Below are positions 22,366 to 34,039 of a DNA stretch of 64,000 nucleotides, in pieces; the stretch's first letter is position 1, and each line of letters opens with the position of its first letter. The notes below the pieces were generated by a model. That model searched no databases, was not told the DNA's origin, and saw nothing but the letters and a program-made list of their open reading frames with translations. This stretch comes from Aporrectodea caliginosa (taxonomy: Eukaryota > Annelida > Clitellata > Crassiclitellata > Lumbricidae). The stretch covers positions 1-64,000 of the forward strand of contig JACEVL010000992.1 in NCBI GenBank assembly GCA_020284085.1. Direction: 5' to 3'. The position numbers were made by a program, and so were the translations under genes.

Positions 22366-23320
22366 ATTGTATTGCTCATCTGTGTGGTGGGGCTTTGCGA
22401 AAGGGCTGGAACGGGAGGCCCTTGATGCAATTATCCGGAGGCTGGTACGCCAGGGGTACTTACTTCTATCTTCTCCCACATTTGAGACTCTTTGCAGCAA
22501 TGCGGATACCAAACTCTTTGCCTGTATTCTGCACAATCCTTGTCATGTATTGCATAAATTGTTACCGCCGATCAAGCAATCAAGAGGTTAACACATTGAC
22601 CGCCAGGTACGAGTTAACTCGTACTTGAATGGTATTGCTGAGACGCCAGGTACGAGTTAACTCGTACTTCAAATATACAGCGGATATAGGCGTGCTGGCA
22701 ATAAAGGCTGCCTCTGGTAATGATAGCTCAGATTCCGAGTCTGGCCCTGGCTTGTCGATGCTTTTCGACAGGGCTGACGCGTGTCAAATTTACGCTAGGA
22801 ATGCCTCGTGTCAAATTTACGATAGGGCTGCCGTGTTTCATGTTGCCCGGCAGTCAAACTGAACGGTACCTACTTTGCCCGCGAGTATTTTATTGGGTGG
22901 AGGAGACATCTCTGTAACAGTGAGTGCGGTTCTTTAGGGCTGTGGCGTACTGCTAATAAATGGTCCGGCGGTCAAAGTGTTAAGCTACATATAATAGATG
23001 CAATAGTGCACTATTAAGGCTTACCCTGCTGCCACGGTCCCATAACCGTGAGCTTCCCATGTTTGACAACCTGACGCAGAAATGCTTCTATGCAAATAAG
23101 CTATGTTGTCCCTAGATCTGGCTATTTAAGCTTTTAATTTTCCCCTTATGACTAGCCCTAACTCTTCGTCCTCTATGTTCCCCTGATATACAATAAAGCT
23201 TTTCATTCGATTCTTTGGTTGTATATAATAATTTTGTTTGTTTGTTTGTTTGAATGTGTTAATCTTGCCATGTTCTGTGCTATGCTTTTGCTGGTGCTTC
23301 TCAATAAAGAATATACTTAC
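22366..23320 (+). pseudogene. CR1-like LINE 3' fragment with MITE insertion
   Basis: Reads SSVWWGFAKGLEREALDAII, then CNADTKLF...HVLHKLLPPIKQSRG up to 22587, is broken by a TTAA-flanked MITE, and resumes TYNRCNSALLRLTLLPRSHN to a stop near 23110. The 3' UTR ends CTCAATAAAGAATATACTTAC, a tail also seen at 51930 and 55655. 5' truncated, dead. Confidence 0.8.
22592..22979. mobile_element. TTAA-flanked MITE, 388 bp
   Basis: Ends CACATTGACCGCC and GGCGGTCAAAGTG are inverted repeats, flanked by TTAA (22588-22591, 22980-22983). A block CCAGGTACGAGTTAACTCGT is repeated twice near the left end and is itself palindromic. piggyBac-like by target site. No ORF. Confidence 0.8.
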
Positions 23321-25071
23321 TAGTATGGTCCAAACTTACATAGGAAAAAATATTTTTTAGAAATATGCTGCTCCACAAGGCTTCCCCTGTTACACTTGAC
23401 TAGAAGACTCTGTGTTGAAAAAAATTGAAGAGATCTGAGCATGTTTAGAGGTCGCTAGGTTTTGACACTTTTTGTAGAAATTGCAAAAATTGTGCATCTG
23501 ACGCGTTAATAGCTGCATTATGAATTAAAATTAGCACCCATGAACATCAAGCACCATCTTTCTAAATCATGATCAATATGCCAACTGTCTTTAAGAAAAC
23601 AAAAGAATAATAAGCTTATTTACAAATAAAACACTTGTGTCATGTTCTTTCTGATAGATAAACGGTTGTTGGCTTATAGCTAATTTGTTTAATTTTGCAT
23701 GCCAACTTTTCATTACAATTCTTTTAATAGGCCTATACAATAATGGATTGTTCAATATTGCTCTATATGCTGCTAATTTAGCATGAATAGAGTATTTGTT
23801 TAATCTGTGAAGCCAGCCTTGAATATGAAATAAGCTTACAGTACATGTTTTTTCACTTTCTGCAATAAAAGCTCATATGTGACCAAAATGGCAGCTATGG
23901 TGGAACTGGCATCAACCAGAAGTTCCCCACCATGTTGGCTGTAAGGGATGCCTGACAAACACATTCTTGGGTCTGGACTCCCAAAAAAATGAGGCAATCC
24001 TGAGGAATTTCATGTTGCATTACCAGAATAGACTAACAGTAAGTTGGTGAGGCCACGAAAGCAACAATAGTCGCTGCGTTGGTAATTCGGGAGATAGCTA
24101 GAATCCCGCACAGCGTGCTGATTCGGGTGTTCGCAAGCACTGGAAGTTGTATGAGCCAAGATTTCTGCTGATTCAAGGAGCTACAGTTTGAGGTCGATTT
24201 AAATTAACTCTTTCAGTCGTCATCTCTTATATATCTTCGAACACCTTATTGCCACGCGCTTTCTTTGATGAGTGTGTCACTAAAGACATCGAGGCTGCTC
24301 TGGTAATACAATCTTACTCATCTACCTAATCCGCTATCCGTGTATACCGTCTGGACAGGAAATCCTTCGACCACCAGACTCCACTGGAAGCGTATGTCGC
24401 AAGGAGATCTTTAAAACTGCTTGATCTTCTTACCATCCAGGGTCAAGAACAACCCACAGCCTTCCTATCAAAGGCTTCTACTCCCTGACCACTGGACCCT
24501 ACTTTCCAGTCGATGAAGGCAAATGTCAAACTGTTGATGGTCGTCAATGACTGCGCAGAACGTGGAGTGGCTCTGATCCATTCTTACAATGATGTAATAA
24601 GGATGAGTCACAGAAACAATACTTGCTGCAACTTGTCTCCAGTCATCGGACAAAATTTTCTGTTCCAACGAAGGCAAAATGAAATAATAGTGGGTTGTGG
24701 GTTTTCCAGCACTTCAATGACGGGATTTGTTCAGACTGGATAACTTTAATTATCCAAAATTCATTACAACCTTAATGCAGCCTGATTAAGCAGTAATACT
24801 GCAGTATATATTTCTAATTGGGGCTGTTTATTGTTCAAAAATAAAAACTGACTTGAAAAAAAATTATAACTGATTTGAAAAAAATCAAAATTATACATGT
24901 TTTTTGACAAGTTCATACTATAATTATATAGCAAAAAGTCGAAAAACATAGCGACCTCTAAATATAATCCAATCTTTCCAAAATTTTGCATAGAGACTCA
25001 TGTTTTCATGTGTAACAAGGGCAGCCTTGTGGAGCAATGCATTTCCAACTTTTAATTTTTGGACCACACTA
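23321..25071 (+). mobile_element. hAT-like transposon, VNDCAERGV family, 1.75 kb
   Basis: Ends TAGTATGGTCCAAA and (inverted) TAGTGTGGTCCAAA, with subterminal similarity over about 150 bp (TGCTCCACAAGGC, AGAGGTCGCTA). Flanked by ATACTTAC at 23313-23320 and 25072-25079, an exact 8-bp duplication placed inside the TTAC tail of the preceding LINE. Internally deleted: only fragments of the protein remain. Confidence 0.85.
24200..24750 (+). pseudogene. Transposon protein remnant, VNDCAERGV family
   Basis: Plus-strand frame 24513-24743 starts MKANVKLLMVVNDCAERGVA then LIHSYNDVI; upstream frames show SYQRLLLPDHWTLLSSR. The block is the same as at 12391 and 59283. Several stops. Lies inside the 8-bp-flanked element 23321-25071. 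Confidence 0.7.
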
Positions 25072-25084
25072 ATACTTACTTACT

Positions 25085-27065
25085 TACTTGTCCATAAAGC
25101 ATAACACCTCTACTGTTTGCGGCACCCTGTTTGCTTTAAGGAAGAAATCGGGGATCTCCGCCCCATCGCAATTAGCTACTGATGGCGTCGTTTGGCATCA
25201 AAGTGTGTAAGTGCTTTTGCTCTCTCAAGTCTGTCCAACCATTTTGCAACTTTGCAGCTTGATATGGGTAAGTCGGGGGCTGTGAGACTGCCACACATGC
25301 CGACAGACGCTGCCTGGCAGATCTAACCTCTGGCGCAGTCATGGTTACACTGGACTTCACAAATGCTTTCAATAGTCTTAGTCGCACAAGCATCCTGACA
25401 ACTGTTTCGGAGCACATACCTGAGTTCTACTCGTACTGTCGCTTGGCTTACAATATTCCCTCTAGTCTTAAGTATGGTGAATTCTCTCTTCAGTCACAGT
25501 CTCGCCCACACACACAAGGTGATCCTCTTGGTCTCTATCTATTCTGTCTCCCTATTCAACCCATCTTGTCCAGCCTCCAGTCCTCTCTTCGTTTTGACTA
25601 TCTCGATGACTTGACCTTGGGTGGGACTTCATCCGCAGTGCCTACGGATATCCAGATCATTATCACAGAAGCAGTTAAAATGGTTCTGACACTTTACTTT
25701 TCGAAAATGAGATCATAAACATCCACGAAGTCGACCTGCCACCACCCCTGGACCATTACATCCTCTTGTTATGCATTCCTCCATTGGGCACCTCTCTTGG
25801 CTTAAAGAGCTCTCCATGCTGCCCTGTAGATGCGCTGTGCAGAGCTTTCTCTTGTCATTTCTCGATTTCCTTCTATAGCCAAGCATGATGCCCTAATTTT
25901 GTTTCGCAGGCTGTGCAGAGCTTTCACTTGTCATTTCTCGATTGCCTTCTATAGCCAAGCATGATGCCCTAATTTTGTTTCGCAGCTCTTTCAGTTCGCC
26001 TATTCTTCTCCATGCCCTCCGATCGCTGTTTTCCATTTATGGGAAACCCAATCCTACTCCAGTTTGACCAGATAATGTGCACAGGTCTTGTAAATACCCA
26101 TTATCTGGCCATTGCTGATAGCAACTGGGTTCAAGCCACTCTACCTATAAGGAATGGAGGTATTGGCATCCGTCGCGTGTCCTCGATTGCTCCCTTAAAA
26201 TGGCCCAAGAACAATGGTTGACTGAATCGGGTGCTCCACTCCCTGAAGAACTCTCTCCCAGAAGCAGTGTTCCTGGGATCACCCTCTCATTTGAAAGACC
26301 TGGCAGTTTCAGAGGCCTCACTAACAACTGATTACAACAAGGCCAGGTTGAGATCAATCGCCTCACCACATGCGGGTGATTGGCTCTTAGCACTCCCCAT
26401 AAGCGCATGTGGATTGAGGCTAAGCGACGAGGCAGTCCGTATTGTAACAGGTCTGCGCATCTGGGTCGATTTATGTGCTCCTCACAAATACCCTTATGTA
26501 TTGATCATCCAAGGCTTACATGGCATGTCATGCAGCCTTGGGCCGGGTCGTCCTACTAGAAATGCGCAACTAAACGACATCACCAAAGCTGGCTTCCCCG
26601 CTACTGTAACAAATGAGCCTACTGGACTTGCCAGGTGTGAAGGGAGACGCCCAGATGGCGTGGCGCTCATTCCATGGGAGGATCGCAAATGCCATGCCTG
26701 GGATGCCACTGTCATGGACACCCTGGCAGAATCATACTGCACCAGATCAGCTGAGGTTGCGGATGCTGCTGCCGAGATCGCATCAGATAGAAAAACAACC
26801 AAAATAATATACTGCTTACTGCTTTGTGTCATTGGCCTTTGAAACGATGTGTTCGATAAACCAAGTAGGTCTTGCATTGATCAACCGTCTCGGCTTCCAG
26901 CTTGCCCAAACATCGGGAGATAACAGAGAGACAACTTTTCTATTGCAGCGCTCATCTATCATGGATATTCAGCGCTTCAATGCAGTAACTTTTTCTAGCA
27001 CTTTTCTCACCAACAAACCATATGTGAAGACTAGCCATTCCAGAACAACCCGCCCCATATAATTT
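25085..27065 (+). pseudogene. REL-type LINE with RT and endonuclease, broken
   Basis: N to C: RKKSGDLRPIAIS (near 25140-25180), AVMVTLDFTNAFNSLSR (25335-25385), HTQGDPLGLYLFCLPIQPIL (25510-25570), FDYLDDLTLGG (25590-25625, the YLDD catalytic box), then IRNGGIGIRRVSS (26140-26180), LRSIASPHAGDWLLALPIS (26350-26405), GLHGMSCSLGPGRPTRNAQL (26510-26570) and GRRPDGVALIPWEDRKCHAW then DATVMDT (26640-26730), the endonuclease-like PD...D motif. Stops near 25717 and 26219 and frameshifts show decay. Same family as 8518-9663, which lacks the RT. Confidence 0.8.
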
Positions 27066-27297
27066 GTGCAATCCTGAGGGATCATATGTAACTCGGAAAG
27101 AAAAATAAAAATAGTAGTAATAGTATTATTATTATTATTGTTATTTATCATTCACCCTAAGGATACTATTATTCTTGTTATTAATATTATCACTAATAAC
27201 AACAATAATATTATTATTGTCATTAACATTATTATTTGAGTACCTGAGGTAGCTCTTTTCCATCAGACTATTAAAACTATGTCCTAAGACTGTGTGG
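27066..27297. other. LINE 3' end and short (ATT)n
   Basis: Low-complexity ATTATTATT mix near 27105-27240 after the LINE; no gene. Confidence 0.5.
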
Positions 27298-28292
27298 TAG
27301 GGTGAAGTCAATAAAACGAAAATTAGAAATTCGAAAAGTAGCCTAATAGCAACCAAAAGTTGCCTAATGGCATGGGCTCAAAAACTTTTCCAATTTTTAG
27401 AAATATTAACGTCTTCCACTCCCACCAGAGGGCCAAAGTTACGAAAAAAGCGTTTTTTCAAGAAAATTGTAGGTTTTCTTGTAATATATTCTAATTGAAA
27501 TCTAACTAACTGCCATTCAATATTACCGTTGTAAAGAGCTATTAGGGCCTAAATTAGAGAGTGAAGGTCTAGGTAGTGGACAAGTTGAACAGAGACACAT
27601 ATCTCATACGTGGGTAGAACAGTCTGCCGTAGACCCTATCCGTGTCCGAACAGCGAAAGTATGTTTTAGAACGGCGTATTTTTATCCTTCGACATTTCGC
27701 AATTATTCATGATCAAAATAGAGTGTTCGTAAAACTTAATAATTCATCGGACAAAATGCGCCTTCAGCTGAAATGAAAACAGAATCAATGAAAGATTGCA
27801 GACAAAACCATACTAAAACTAAGAAAATGAAACAAATGTGTACTGTTATACAATCACGAATCACAATGAACCGTTAGAAAGGAGGTCCAGAGCAGACGCG
27901 AATGACATACTATGGGTTGAAATATCTCGAAGGATAAAACAGTTACTCGTGTTTAACCGTTTTCAGGAGTTGCGACATTTCGCGAACTAGAAGAAATGGT
28001 AAAAAGTTAAAAACTTCTACAAATATCGACATATTCCAAAAATTAATATATCTTTTTATTCAACTTTAGGAGCTCTTTAAAACGGTATATTGAATGGCAG
28101 TTAGTTAGTTTTCAATTAGAAAACCTGAAATTTTCTAGAAAAAACGCTTTTTTCGTAACTTTGGAATTCTGGTGGTGGCGGAAGACATTAATATTAAAAA
28201 AATGTGAAAAGTTTTTGACCATGACGCACCTTTTGGTTGCTATTAGGCCTAATTTTAGAATTTCTAATTTTCGTTATTTTCACTACACCCTA
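27298..28292. mobile_element. hAT-like MITE with ~250-bp terminal inverted repeats
   Basis: Starts TAGGGTGAAGTCAATAAAAC and ends with the inverse of TAGGGTGTAGTGAAAATAAC. Shared inverted blocks include CGAAAATTAGAAATTC, AGTTACGAAAAAAGCG and AACTAACTGCCATTCAATA. Flanks CTGTGTGG (27290-27297) and CCGTGTGG (28293-28300) match 7 of 8. No transposase. Confidence 0.85.
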
Positions 28293-28300
28293 CCGTGTGG

Positions 28301-28580
28301 TCTGGAGTGGCCCATCACTCGACAAGTTTTGGCTGCACGAAGTGCCTCTGAAGGTAACGGCATTGTAAAGAGAGTAAAAGTAATTGCTTCTACGAGAAAA
28401 TGCACGCAGCCCTATGCGAGCCAGAGAATTTTCGATGTGTTGGAGCCTAACGACTTCAAACCTGATGTACCTACAGACACTGAGTTGGCATATTCGAGGC
28501 GAAAGAGCAGGCAAGAAAGCAGACAATGGTTTGTGACAGATCTCATTTGGCCTTTTGCCCCAATATGATAAAAGCAAGTA
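28301..28580. other. Unassigned region open on both strands
   Basis: Open for about 90 codons on both strands (plus ends TGA near 28568; minus reads through 28577). The plus frame contains STRKCTQPYASQRIFDVLEP. No family recognised; it may be an old transposon exon. It could not be placed in the channel gene. Confidence 0.3.
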
Positions 28581-28885
28581 GCAAATTAAATTCTTAGTTA
28601 AATAGTAGCAAACGGAATGTAGCTGTATGTAATTTTACTTACTTCACATTATAACAATTTTATTGAACATGCGTGACAAACCGCAATCAGTGGCAATAGA
28701 GGTAGTAATAGTGTAGCACAACTATTTTAGCAAAACCTAGTAAAACTCAAAGTGATGTTACTGATAAAATAAAAATCTGTGTTTATAAAGCCGGCTGTAA
28801 TATATACAAAACTTTTAGAAAGTCAGCATGTCAAGGCTTGCGAGCATATCAAAGAGCATCATGAGAAACTGTAACCTTTACCTAC
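28581..28885 (-). other. Intron of the channel gene
   Basis: Start of the ~21-kb intron (donor GTAGGT at 28885). Nothing else recognised. Confidence 0.5.
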
Positions 28886-29084
28886 TTGAACATGGCAATG
28901 AGCATATTCAGCAACAATATGCAAGTTAGTAAGGCATAAAAAGCCAGGAGAACGGAAACAATCCAGTTGTTCGCAGGACATCGGTTTTTCTTGCATTCCG
29001 CGTAATCAATGTTATCATCGGATGTGCTTGAACAATATTCAGCTGTGATTTTTGCGCTGACATTATTCTTGTTGCATTTTGAAC
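28886..29084 (-). CDS. TRPM-type channel exon: outer pore and S6
   Basis: 199 nt. Acceptor TTGTAG, then GT completing the Gly codon opened by the previous exon (G|GT). Peptide: SKCNKNNVSAKITAEYCSST, SDDNIDYAECKKNRCPANN, then S6 WIVSVLLAFYALLTCILLLN and MLIAMF, ending AA| before donor GTAGGTAA, so the next exon supplies the third base of Asn. The LLLNMLIAMFN end of S6 is a signature of TRPM channels. The extracellular loop has five Cys. Moving the donor to the next GT would include a TAG, so this boundary is forced. Confidence 0.9.
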
Positions 29085-29734
29085 CTACAATTATAGTCTA
29101 CTCGAACATTATTACCTTGCAGATCAAACGGAAAAGTCTTGTAATTTTATTTAATGTATTTTACATGGAATATGAACTTTTTCCATATCTGTTGCTGCCT
29201 TCATGTTATTTCCTTTTCCTAGCCGATTTATTTCTTCTCATATAGTACTTGAATTATTATAGGTGGCTAATAATATTGCAAATGAATTAGCCAACGAATA
29301 ATAGTGATTCTTTCTTCATTTAAAGTTTCTGTACGTCAGCTCTTGTATAACGTTGGACAATTTCACTTGTTGGTAATTGTCATTCGCTAAATCGTTAAAG
29401 CAGCAGTTTAGTGCTAAGCGTAGAGCACCAGTTTATACACGAGGGCTGCGTCGTGTCAGAGGGGTTGCATAGAGATGCCAATTAAGGATCTGAGTACGAG
29501 TACTTTTACAGAACTGAGTCCTATGAAGACGAAGAATCTATTAATTGCGCGTACAAATTTTTTACTTTTAGTTTGTTCATAGGTAGTAGGCCTAAGTGTT
29601 GTTTCCTAATTGCATATGTCTCAAGAGTAAGTCGCTGTAATAAAGCATAAACCGCTTGTTGCCCGCGTAGGCCGTTTTTGGCGTCAGCGGTAATGCTCTG
29701 AACTAGCTGACTTTCTGCCTTGAAGAAAGGCATT
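29085..29734. other. Intron sequence, nothing recognised
   Basis: AT-rich intron between the S5 and S6 exons. No element ends or coding blocks were found here. Confidence 0.4.
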
Positions 29735-30232
29735 TCTTCATTACCTTAGGCTCTGCCAAGTCTGTCACACTGCCTTCCACCACTTGGGTACCTCAGAGTA
29801 GTGTCCTTGGGCATTTTCTTTTCTGTATTTTCATCTCACCTGTTAGCTTCCTCAACCAATCTATCGGGATCCAACATGATCAATATGCTGACGATATACA
29901 GCTCTACGCCTCCTTTACCTCCTCTGGAAATTTCTCTTGCGACAACATTACCCGCTGTGCAGAGTGATGTTGGTTCCTGGAAAATGGTCTCCTCCTAAAT
30001 CCATCTAAAACTGAAGCCACAGTCTTTGGAACCAGATCATAAATTGTCAAGCAATTGCCAAGCATCAACCTCTCCAACCTGCCTTCTCCAACGCAGCTAT
30101 AAACTTGTCATCCACCTTAAAAATTCTCAGTGTAAAACTCGACTCGCCACTGTCAATGGAATTCCAAACCGCTGAAATCGTCCGCATCGCAATTTTTTAC
30201 ACTCGTGCTCTGCGACACATCCGACCATTTTT
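29735..30232 (+). pseudogene. LINE RT fragment (L2/CR1 group)
   Basis: Broken plus-strand RT: SSVLGHFLFCIFISPVS near 29795-29850, a degenerate QYADDIQLYASFTSSGNFS (29875-29935), WFLENGLLLNPSKTEATVFG (29970-30035). A CR1/L2-group LINE remnant lying in the intron between S5 and S6. Confidence 0.75.
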
Positions 30233-30345
30233 CAGTTGCTCGGGCGCTTCGGCGTGAAACTCCGATTCAGTTTCCGCGCTGTACCCGGGAGCGCCTCTGA
30301 GTAGAAATCTTGAAGAGGCGCTATAACAAGTGCTTTACTTTAAAA
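30233..30345 (+). mobile_element. SINE 3' module ending GCGCTATAACAAGTG
   Basis: CGCTTCGGCGTGAAACTCCG, GGGAGCGCCTCTGAGTAG, then GAGGCGCTATAACAAGTGCT. Matches the 3' half of the complete SINE at 47892-48147. Confidence 0.75.
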
Positions 30346-30563
30346 CACAATTTATTCTACGAACAAATTACAATAAATTACAACTGAATTTATAATGGCA
30401 CCTTATGCAATTCAAAATTAAATTGCACATTAAAAGCGGGGTTACTATGTCACGAGCACGAGGGGGTAGGCCTACACAGTTCCGTGCGCCCAGCATGTAT
30501 GCTGGTTTTGATCTTCTAAATAAATTAAATGAACGAAAGCATCGTAACAATAATATAGTTTAC

Positions 30564-30738
30564 CTAATGCATCGTCACGGTTGAACTGTTGTACGACAGA
30601 CCACCATGCATCGTAGAAGACATCACGAAGAAGCTTGGCATCGAGTGGCTGATTGGGATACAAGATCACATTCGAAACAACACCGTATGCTGATACGAAG
30701 ACAGCCAATATCAACAAAAAATAGACGAGGTCTTCCAC
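30564..30738 (-). CDS. TRPM-type channel exon: S5 and pore helix
   Basis: 175 nt, acceptor TTTGTAG before GTG at 30738, phase 0. Peptide VEDLVYFLLILAVFVSAYGV, then VSNVILYPNQPLDAKLLRDV, then FYDAWWSVVQQFNRDDAL and G| at donor GTAAAC (phase 1). S5 with AYGVVSN and the LLRDVFYDAWW pore entry match TRPM channels. The usual selectivity-filter Phe/Tyr-Gly (FGQ or YGE type) appears here as Val-Gln (SVVQQF), an unusual change. Its neighbour exons join exactly in phase. Confidence 0.9.
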
Positions 30739-31302
30739 CTACAAATTTGCCAGAATATTATCATTGATTTTATTTCATAATTTTGATCGTATCGTTTAAC
30801 ATGACATTGTCCGATGACTACTTCTAATTTAACCGGTGGACATTTAGCATTAACATATTAATAGTGTACAAACGGCGGAAATGTGTGCGTTTCTAGTTTT
30901 TCGTTGTTCATCCCGAGTTCGTCAGATGTCATCGCAACAATTGCTACAATACTACCTTTCATCTATGGAAAATCGCCGCCAAATCTCTCGCAATTTAGAC
31001 CCTGTGATATATTTTCTTAGCATTTCCTTAACGAGCCGACATGACCACGCAGCAAGAATAAAGCACTCAGGAATCCCGCTATAGCAGCTCATCACCTCCT
31101 CTTTGGTCTTGCAACTGGACTCGAACCTCCACTGGACAACGATCTCTGATATGACGCAGCGATCGTAAATAAGCTGGTTCCTGTGTTCAGCCTTGGAATA
31201 GCGTTTTAGAAAAGTGGTGTTTATTTGTATTATTACGGCAACTAGTTAAGTTGACATACCCATGCAACACGGTCGTAAGATAACCATCCGCAAATTACTC
31301 AC
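30739..31302 (-). other. Intron, nothing recognised
   Basis: The shortest intron of the gene (564 bp), GTGAGT donor to TTTGTAG acceptor. No repeats recognised. Confidence 0.6.
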
Positions 31303-31551
31303 TAGTTGTTGTATCATATAAATCTTGGGACCAATGGCGTCGTAGATTGATAGAAATTGAAGTGTTCGGAAGAAGAAGATCATAAGACTGAATGCCAGAA
31401 CAATCCTAGCATGGTATAAACAATCAGGACAAATGGCAGGATCGACGTGGTACACCATGCGCACTATAAATCCAATGGAGTACAGAAGTAGGGCTAAGAT
31501 ATCGAAATGGTTCCATTTGTTCATCCAGTATGCCCGTTTTTCAACTTTCAT
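31303..31551 (-). CDS. TRPM-type channel exon: S3, S4 and S4-S5 linker
   Basis: 249 nt, 83 codons, phase 0 at both ends (acceptor TAATTCAG, donor GTGAGT). Peptide MKVEKRAYWMNKWNHFDILA, LLLYSIGFIVRMVYHVD, then HARIVLAFSLMIFFFRTLQF and LSIYDAIGPKIYMIQQL. The WNxFD before S3, RTLQF in S4 and IGPKIYMI in the linker are TRPM-specific landmarks. An in-frame ATG at the exon start is internal Met, since the preceding exon joins in phase. It lies 15 kb from the S1-S2 exon because transposons, including the OTU-hAT element, occupy the intron. Confidence 0.9.
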
Positions 31552-31689
31552 CTGAATTACAAAGCATATTAAGCAAATATTAAACAACACTTGTTTAAAA
31601 CATTAAAACATTTTAATCGTCCATTAACTTTAATAACCCGATATTATGTCAAAATTTGTTAAGCGCTACTTAAACTAAGCGCCGGGCAC
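31552..31689 (-). other. Intron sequence
   Basis: Start of the ~15-kb intron between S1-S2 and S3-S4 exons, 5' of the SINE-like module. Confidence 0.5.
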
Positions 31690-32035
31690 CAGCTGAAGCG
31701 CTGCGTCGCGCGAATAGCGTTCTATCTGCTACCTCGCTTCGTTCGCTGCGCTCTACGGACTCGCGTCCAACGTTGATGATTTGCTGTTGTGGGCCCTTCT
31801 GGTTGCAATGACCTTCCGCTCCTCTGCGGGCAAAACTATTTGGGTTCTCCTCCTCATGTGCTCGTTCCCTGAAGATGTTTCTCTTTCCCCGGGGCTTCTA
31901 CACTGAGAGCGCCTCTGAATAGTCCTTACTGTGAGAGACCTTAGACCTTAGTCCTTCCACGCGCTTGCAGCGCATCGGGAGAGGCGCGTAATAAATGTTC
32001 AGATAGAGTACAATACAATACAATACAAAATGAAG
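31690..32035 (+). mobile_element. SINE-like element with (CAATA)n tail
   Basis: GAGCGCCTCTGAATAG near 31910 and GGGAGAGGCGCGTAATAAATG near 31980, followed by (CAATA)n at 32010-32030, as in the SINEs at 47737-48147. The tRNA head was not clearly seen. Diverged. Confidence 0.5.
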
Positions 32036-32615
32036 ATCGAAGTACAGTGTACAGAATGACCACAATGAGAAAGAGACAAAAGTACTGCTAAGACTGGTTT
32101 CGATTAGGTTGAGAAAGATTGGACGGTGGAAGATCAGATGGAGACTTCGGAGTGAGGGTTACATACAGAAGAGCCCGAGGCAGATGATTTTGGGTGAACG
32201 GTGATATCGGTGTGAAACCGAGAATTTGCGGAATTCACAAGTACGAATCGAGGTGCAGCTTCTCATAATTATCGGTTAGAGCACTTGAGATGAACAATGA
32301 CTGGAGACAGAGTGTGTGAGATTGGATGATGATCGAGCTGAGGAGGATGGCAGAATGGTGAAGAGTTCGCGATGGTAATTTGGTTGAGTATTCTATTGGA
32401 GTTGTTCTGTTATCGATAGAACTTTGAAGTGGATGTGCTTAGGAATTTTCAGCCAGTTGAGTGATTAAATGTTTATGATTAAGTGTCTTGGTGACAGTTC
32501 CCGGCTAATGAATTTGGATGAGTTGAAACGCTTAATTTCGGTTTATTTAAGGTTGAGGAAAACGGAAATATCGGAAATAAAGTTTGGAATGGACACTGGA
32601 GGTAGCGGAACCAGT
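32036..32615. other. No gene recognised
   Basis: GA-rich unique sequence with no open frame or repeat that could be assigned. Confidence 0.4.
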
Positions 32616-32619
32616 TTAA

Positions 32620-33574
32620 CCCTAGGGCTACCAAGCTTTTTGTAACACGGACCAAGGGGTGGTTACCACCCCCCCTGGATTTCGTGTTTGGTTTTACATA
32701 TCATAACTTGTAATATAGCAGTGGATTCAGCATTCATTTCTGCACAGAATAGTATATTTAGTTGTACATTATGTGAATGCACCTCGAAATTACATCACTT
32801 TTAACAACGGAACCCATTAACTAGCAATATTGTATATTATTGCGTACATTTTGTACTTTTGGATAAACAAATATAAGGTTATGTGTGTTTTTAAACTAAT
32901 CTATGTATAAAAGATACACAAAATCATCCCTACACATGTTTATATAGTGTAAATGTACATCCATACATATATATTCATACATATATATCGGTTTACGTTG
33001 TAATGCTGTATTCAGCCATTTTCAAACAGATTACGCGTATTATTATTTATTTTGATCACTTACGGTATTCAAAAGACAAAGATGTAGGTATGCAAATGAA
33101 GCCCTTCATTCCCTCTAAAGAATGGTATCTTTGTTTCTCTTCCAGAAAGACAAATGAATACGCTACAGACAAAAACTAAGAGGGGAGTCCTTCCATTCAG
33201 CCATTTTTCGCGCATGTTACGCGTATTATTATTTATTTTGAGCGCTTCCGGTTGTCTCAGGTCAACGCAGTGACCATAGAAATGTAGCCCCACATTCCCT
33301 CTATAGAATGGTATAATTTGTGTCTCTTAATATTAAACGACGGATAAGATATAGTCGAAAATCTAGGGGGGTGGTATCCACTCCCCCTGGTACCTCGGGT
33401 ATATTGGGTATAACTTTTGAACGGTGTGAGATATCATCTCACATTTTACCTCAGAACGTGTGTAAATGAACCCCCTACAGCTACCTAAAAGGTCAAATTT
33501 TTATTCCATACGGAAAAAGTTTGAGATGAAAAAAAACCTAGGGGGTGGCAACCACCCCCTTGGTAGCCCGAGGG
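32620..33574. mobile_element. piggyBac-like MITE, family A, 955 bp
   Basis: Ends CCCTAGGGCTACCAAG and CTTGGTAGCCCGAGGG, flanked by TTAA at 32616-32619 and 33575-33578. Better preserved than the copy at 4678-5250. Internal GGTAACCACC-type blocks near both ends and a repeated block GCCCTTCATTCCCTCTAAAG. No transposase. Confidence 0.85.
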
Positions 33575-33578
33575 TTAA

Positions 33579-34039
33579 AGTCAAGCAAGGATCGGAAGCG
33601 GCAAAGGTCATGAATATTCATGAAGAAGGGCGCGAGAGTTTGAAAATGCGAATATAGGACATTATGTGGGTCAATGGTCAAGATTGCGCACATACGAGTC
33701 GGAGGTAAGAGTGGGAGATAAGAAAGTAGTATAACAGGTGTATGAAAGACTCAGGAATTGACTTGGTCCGAACTAGAAGGGCGCAGGGTGATGACTTATG
33801 CTATGGTAGGGTCAATGAAGGGTTAGGTTAGGTTAGCCAATAGCCACATCGAGTAATGGAGAAGAAAAGTTTAGAGGCCGAAAGATAAAAAAAGTTGAGC
33901 TTCATGCGCAAAAGGTCGACAAAGGGGGATTCTAGAAAAGAGCTTGGTAGACTGCATAGGAAAGTGCGATGGTTTGAATGCAAACTGTAGTTATGCTAAT
34001 AAATTATAGCAGTAATAGAAGTGTCAATAACAGTAGTCC
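33579..34039. other. No gene recognised
   Basis: Purine-rich unique sequence up to the 5'-truncated LINE. Confidence 0.4.

Noticed and set aside
24764..24991. Minus-strand Phe/Asn-rich frame as a gene
   Set aside because: Lies in the AT-rich right terminal repeat of the hAT-like element.
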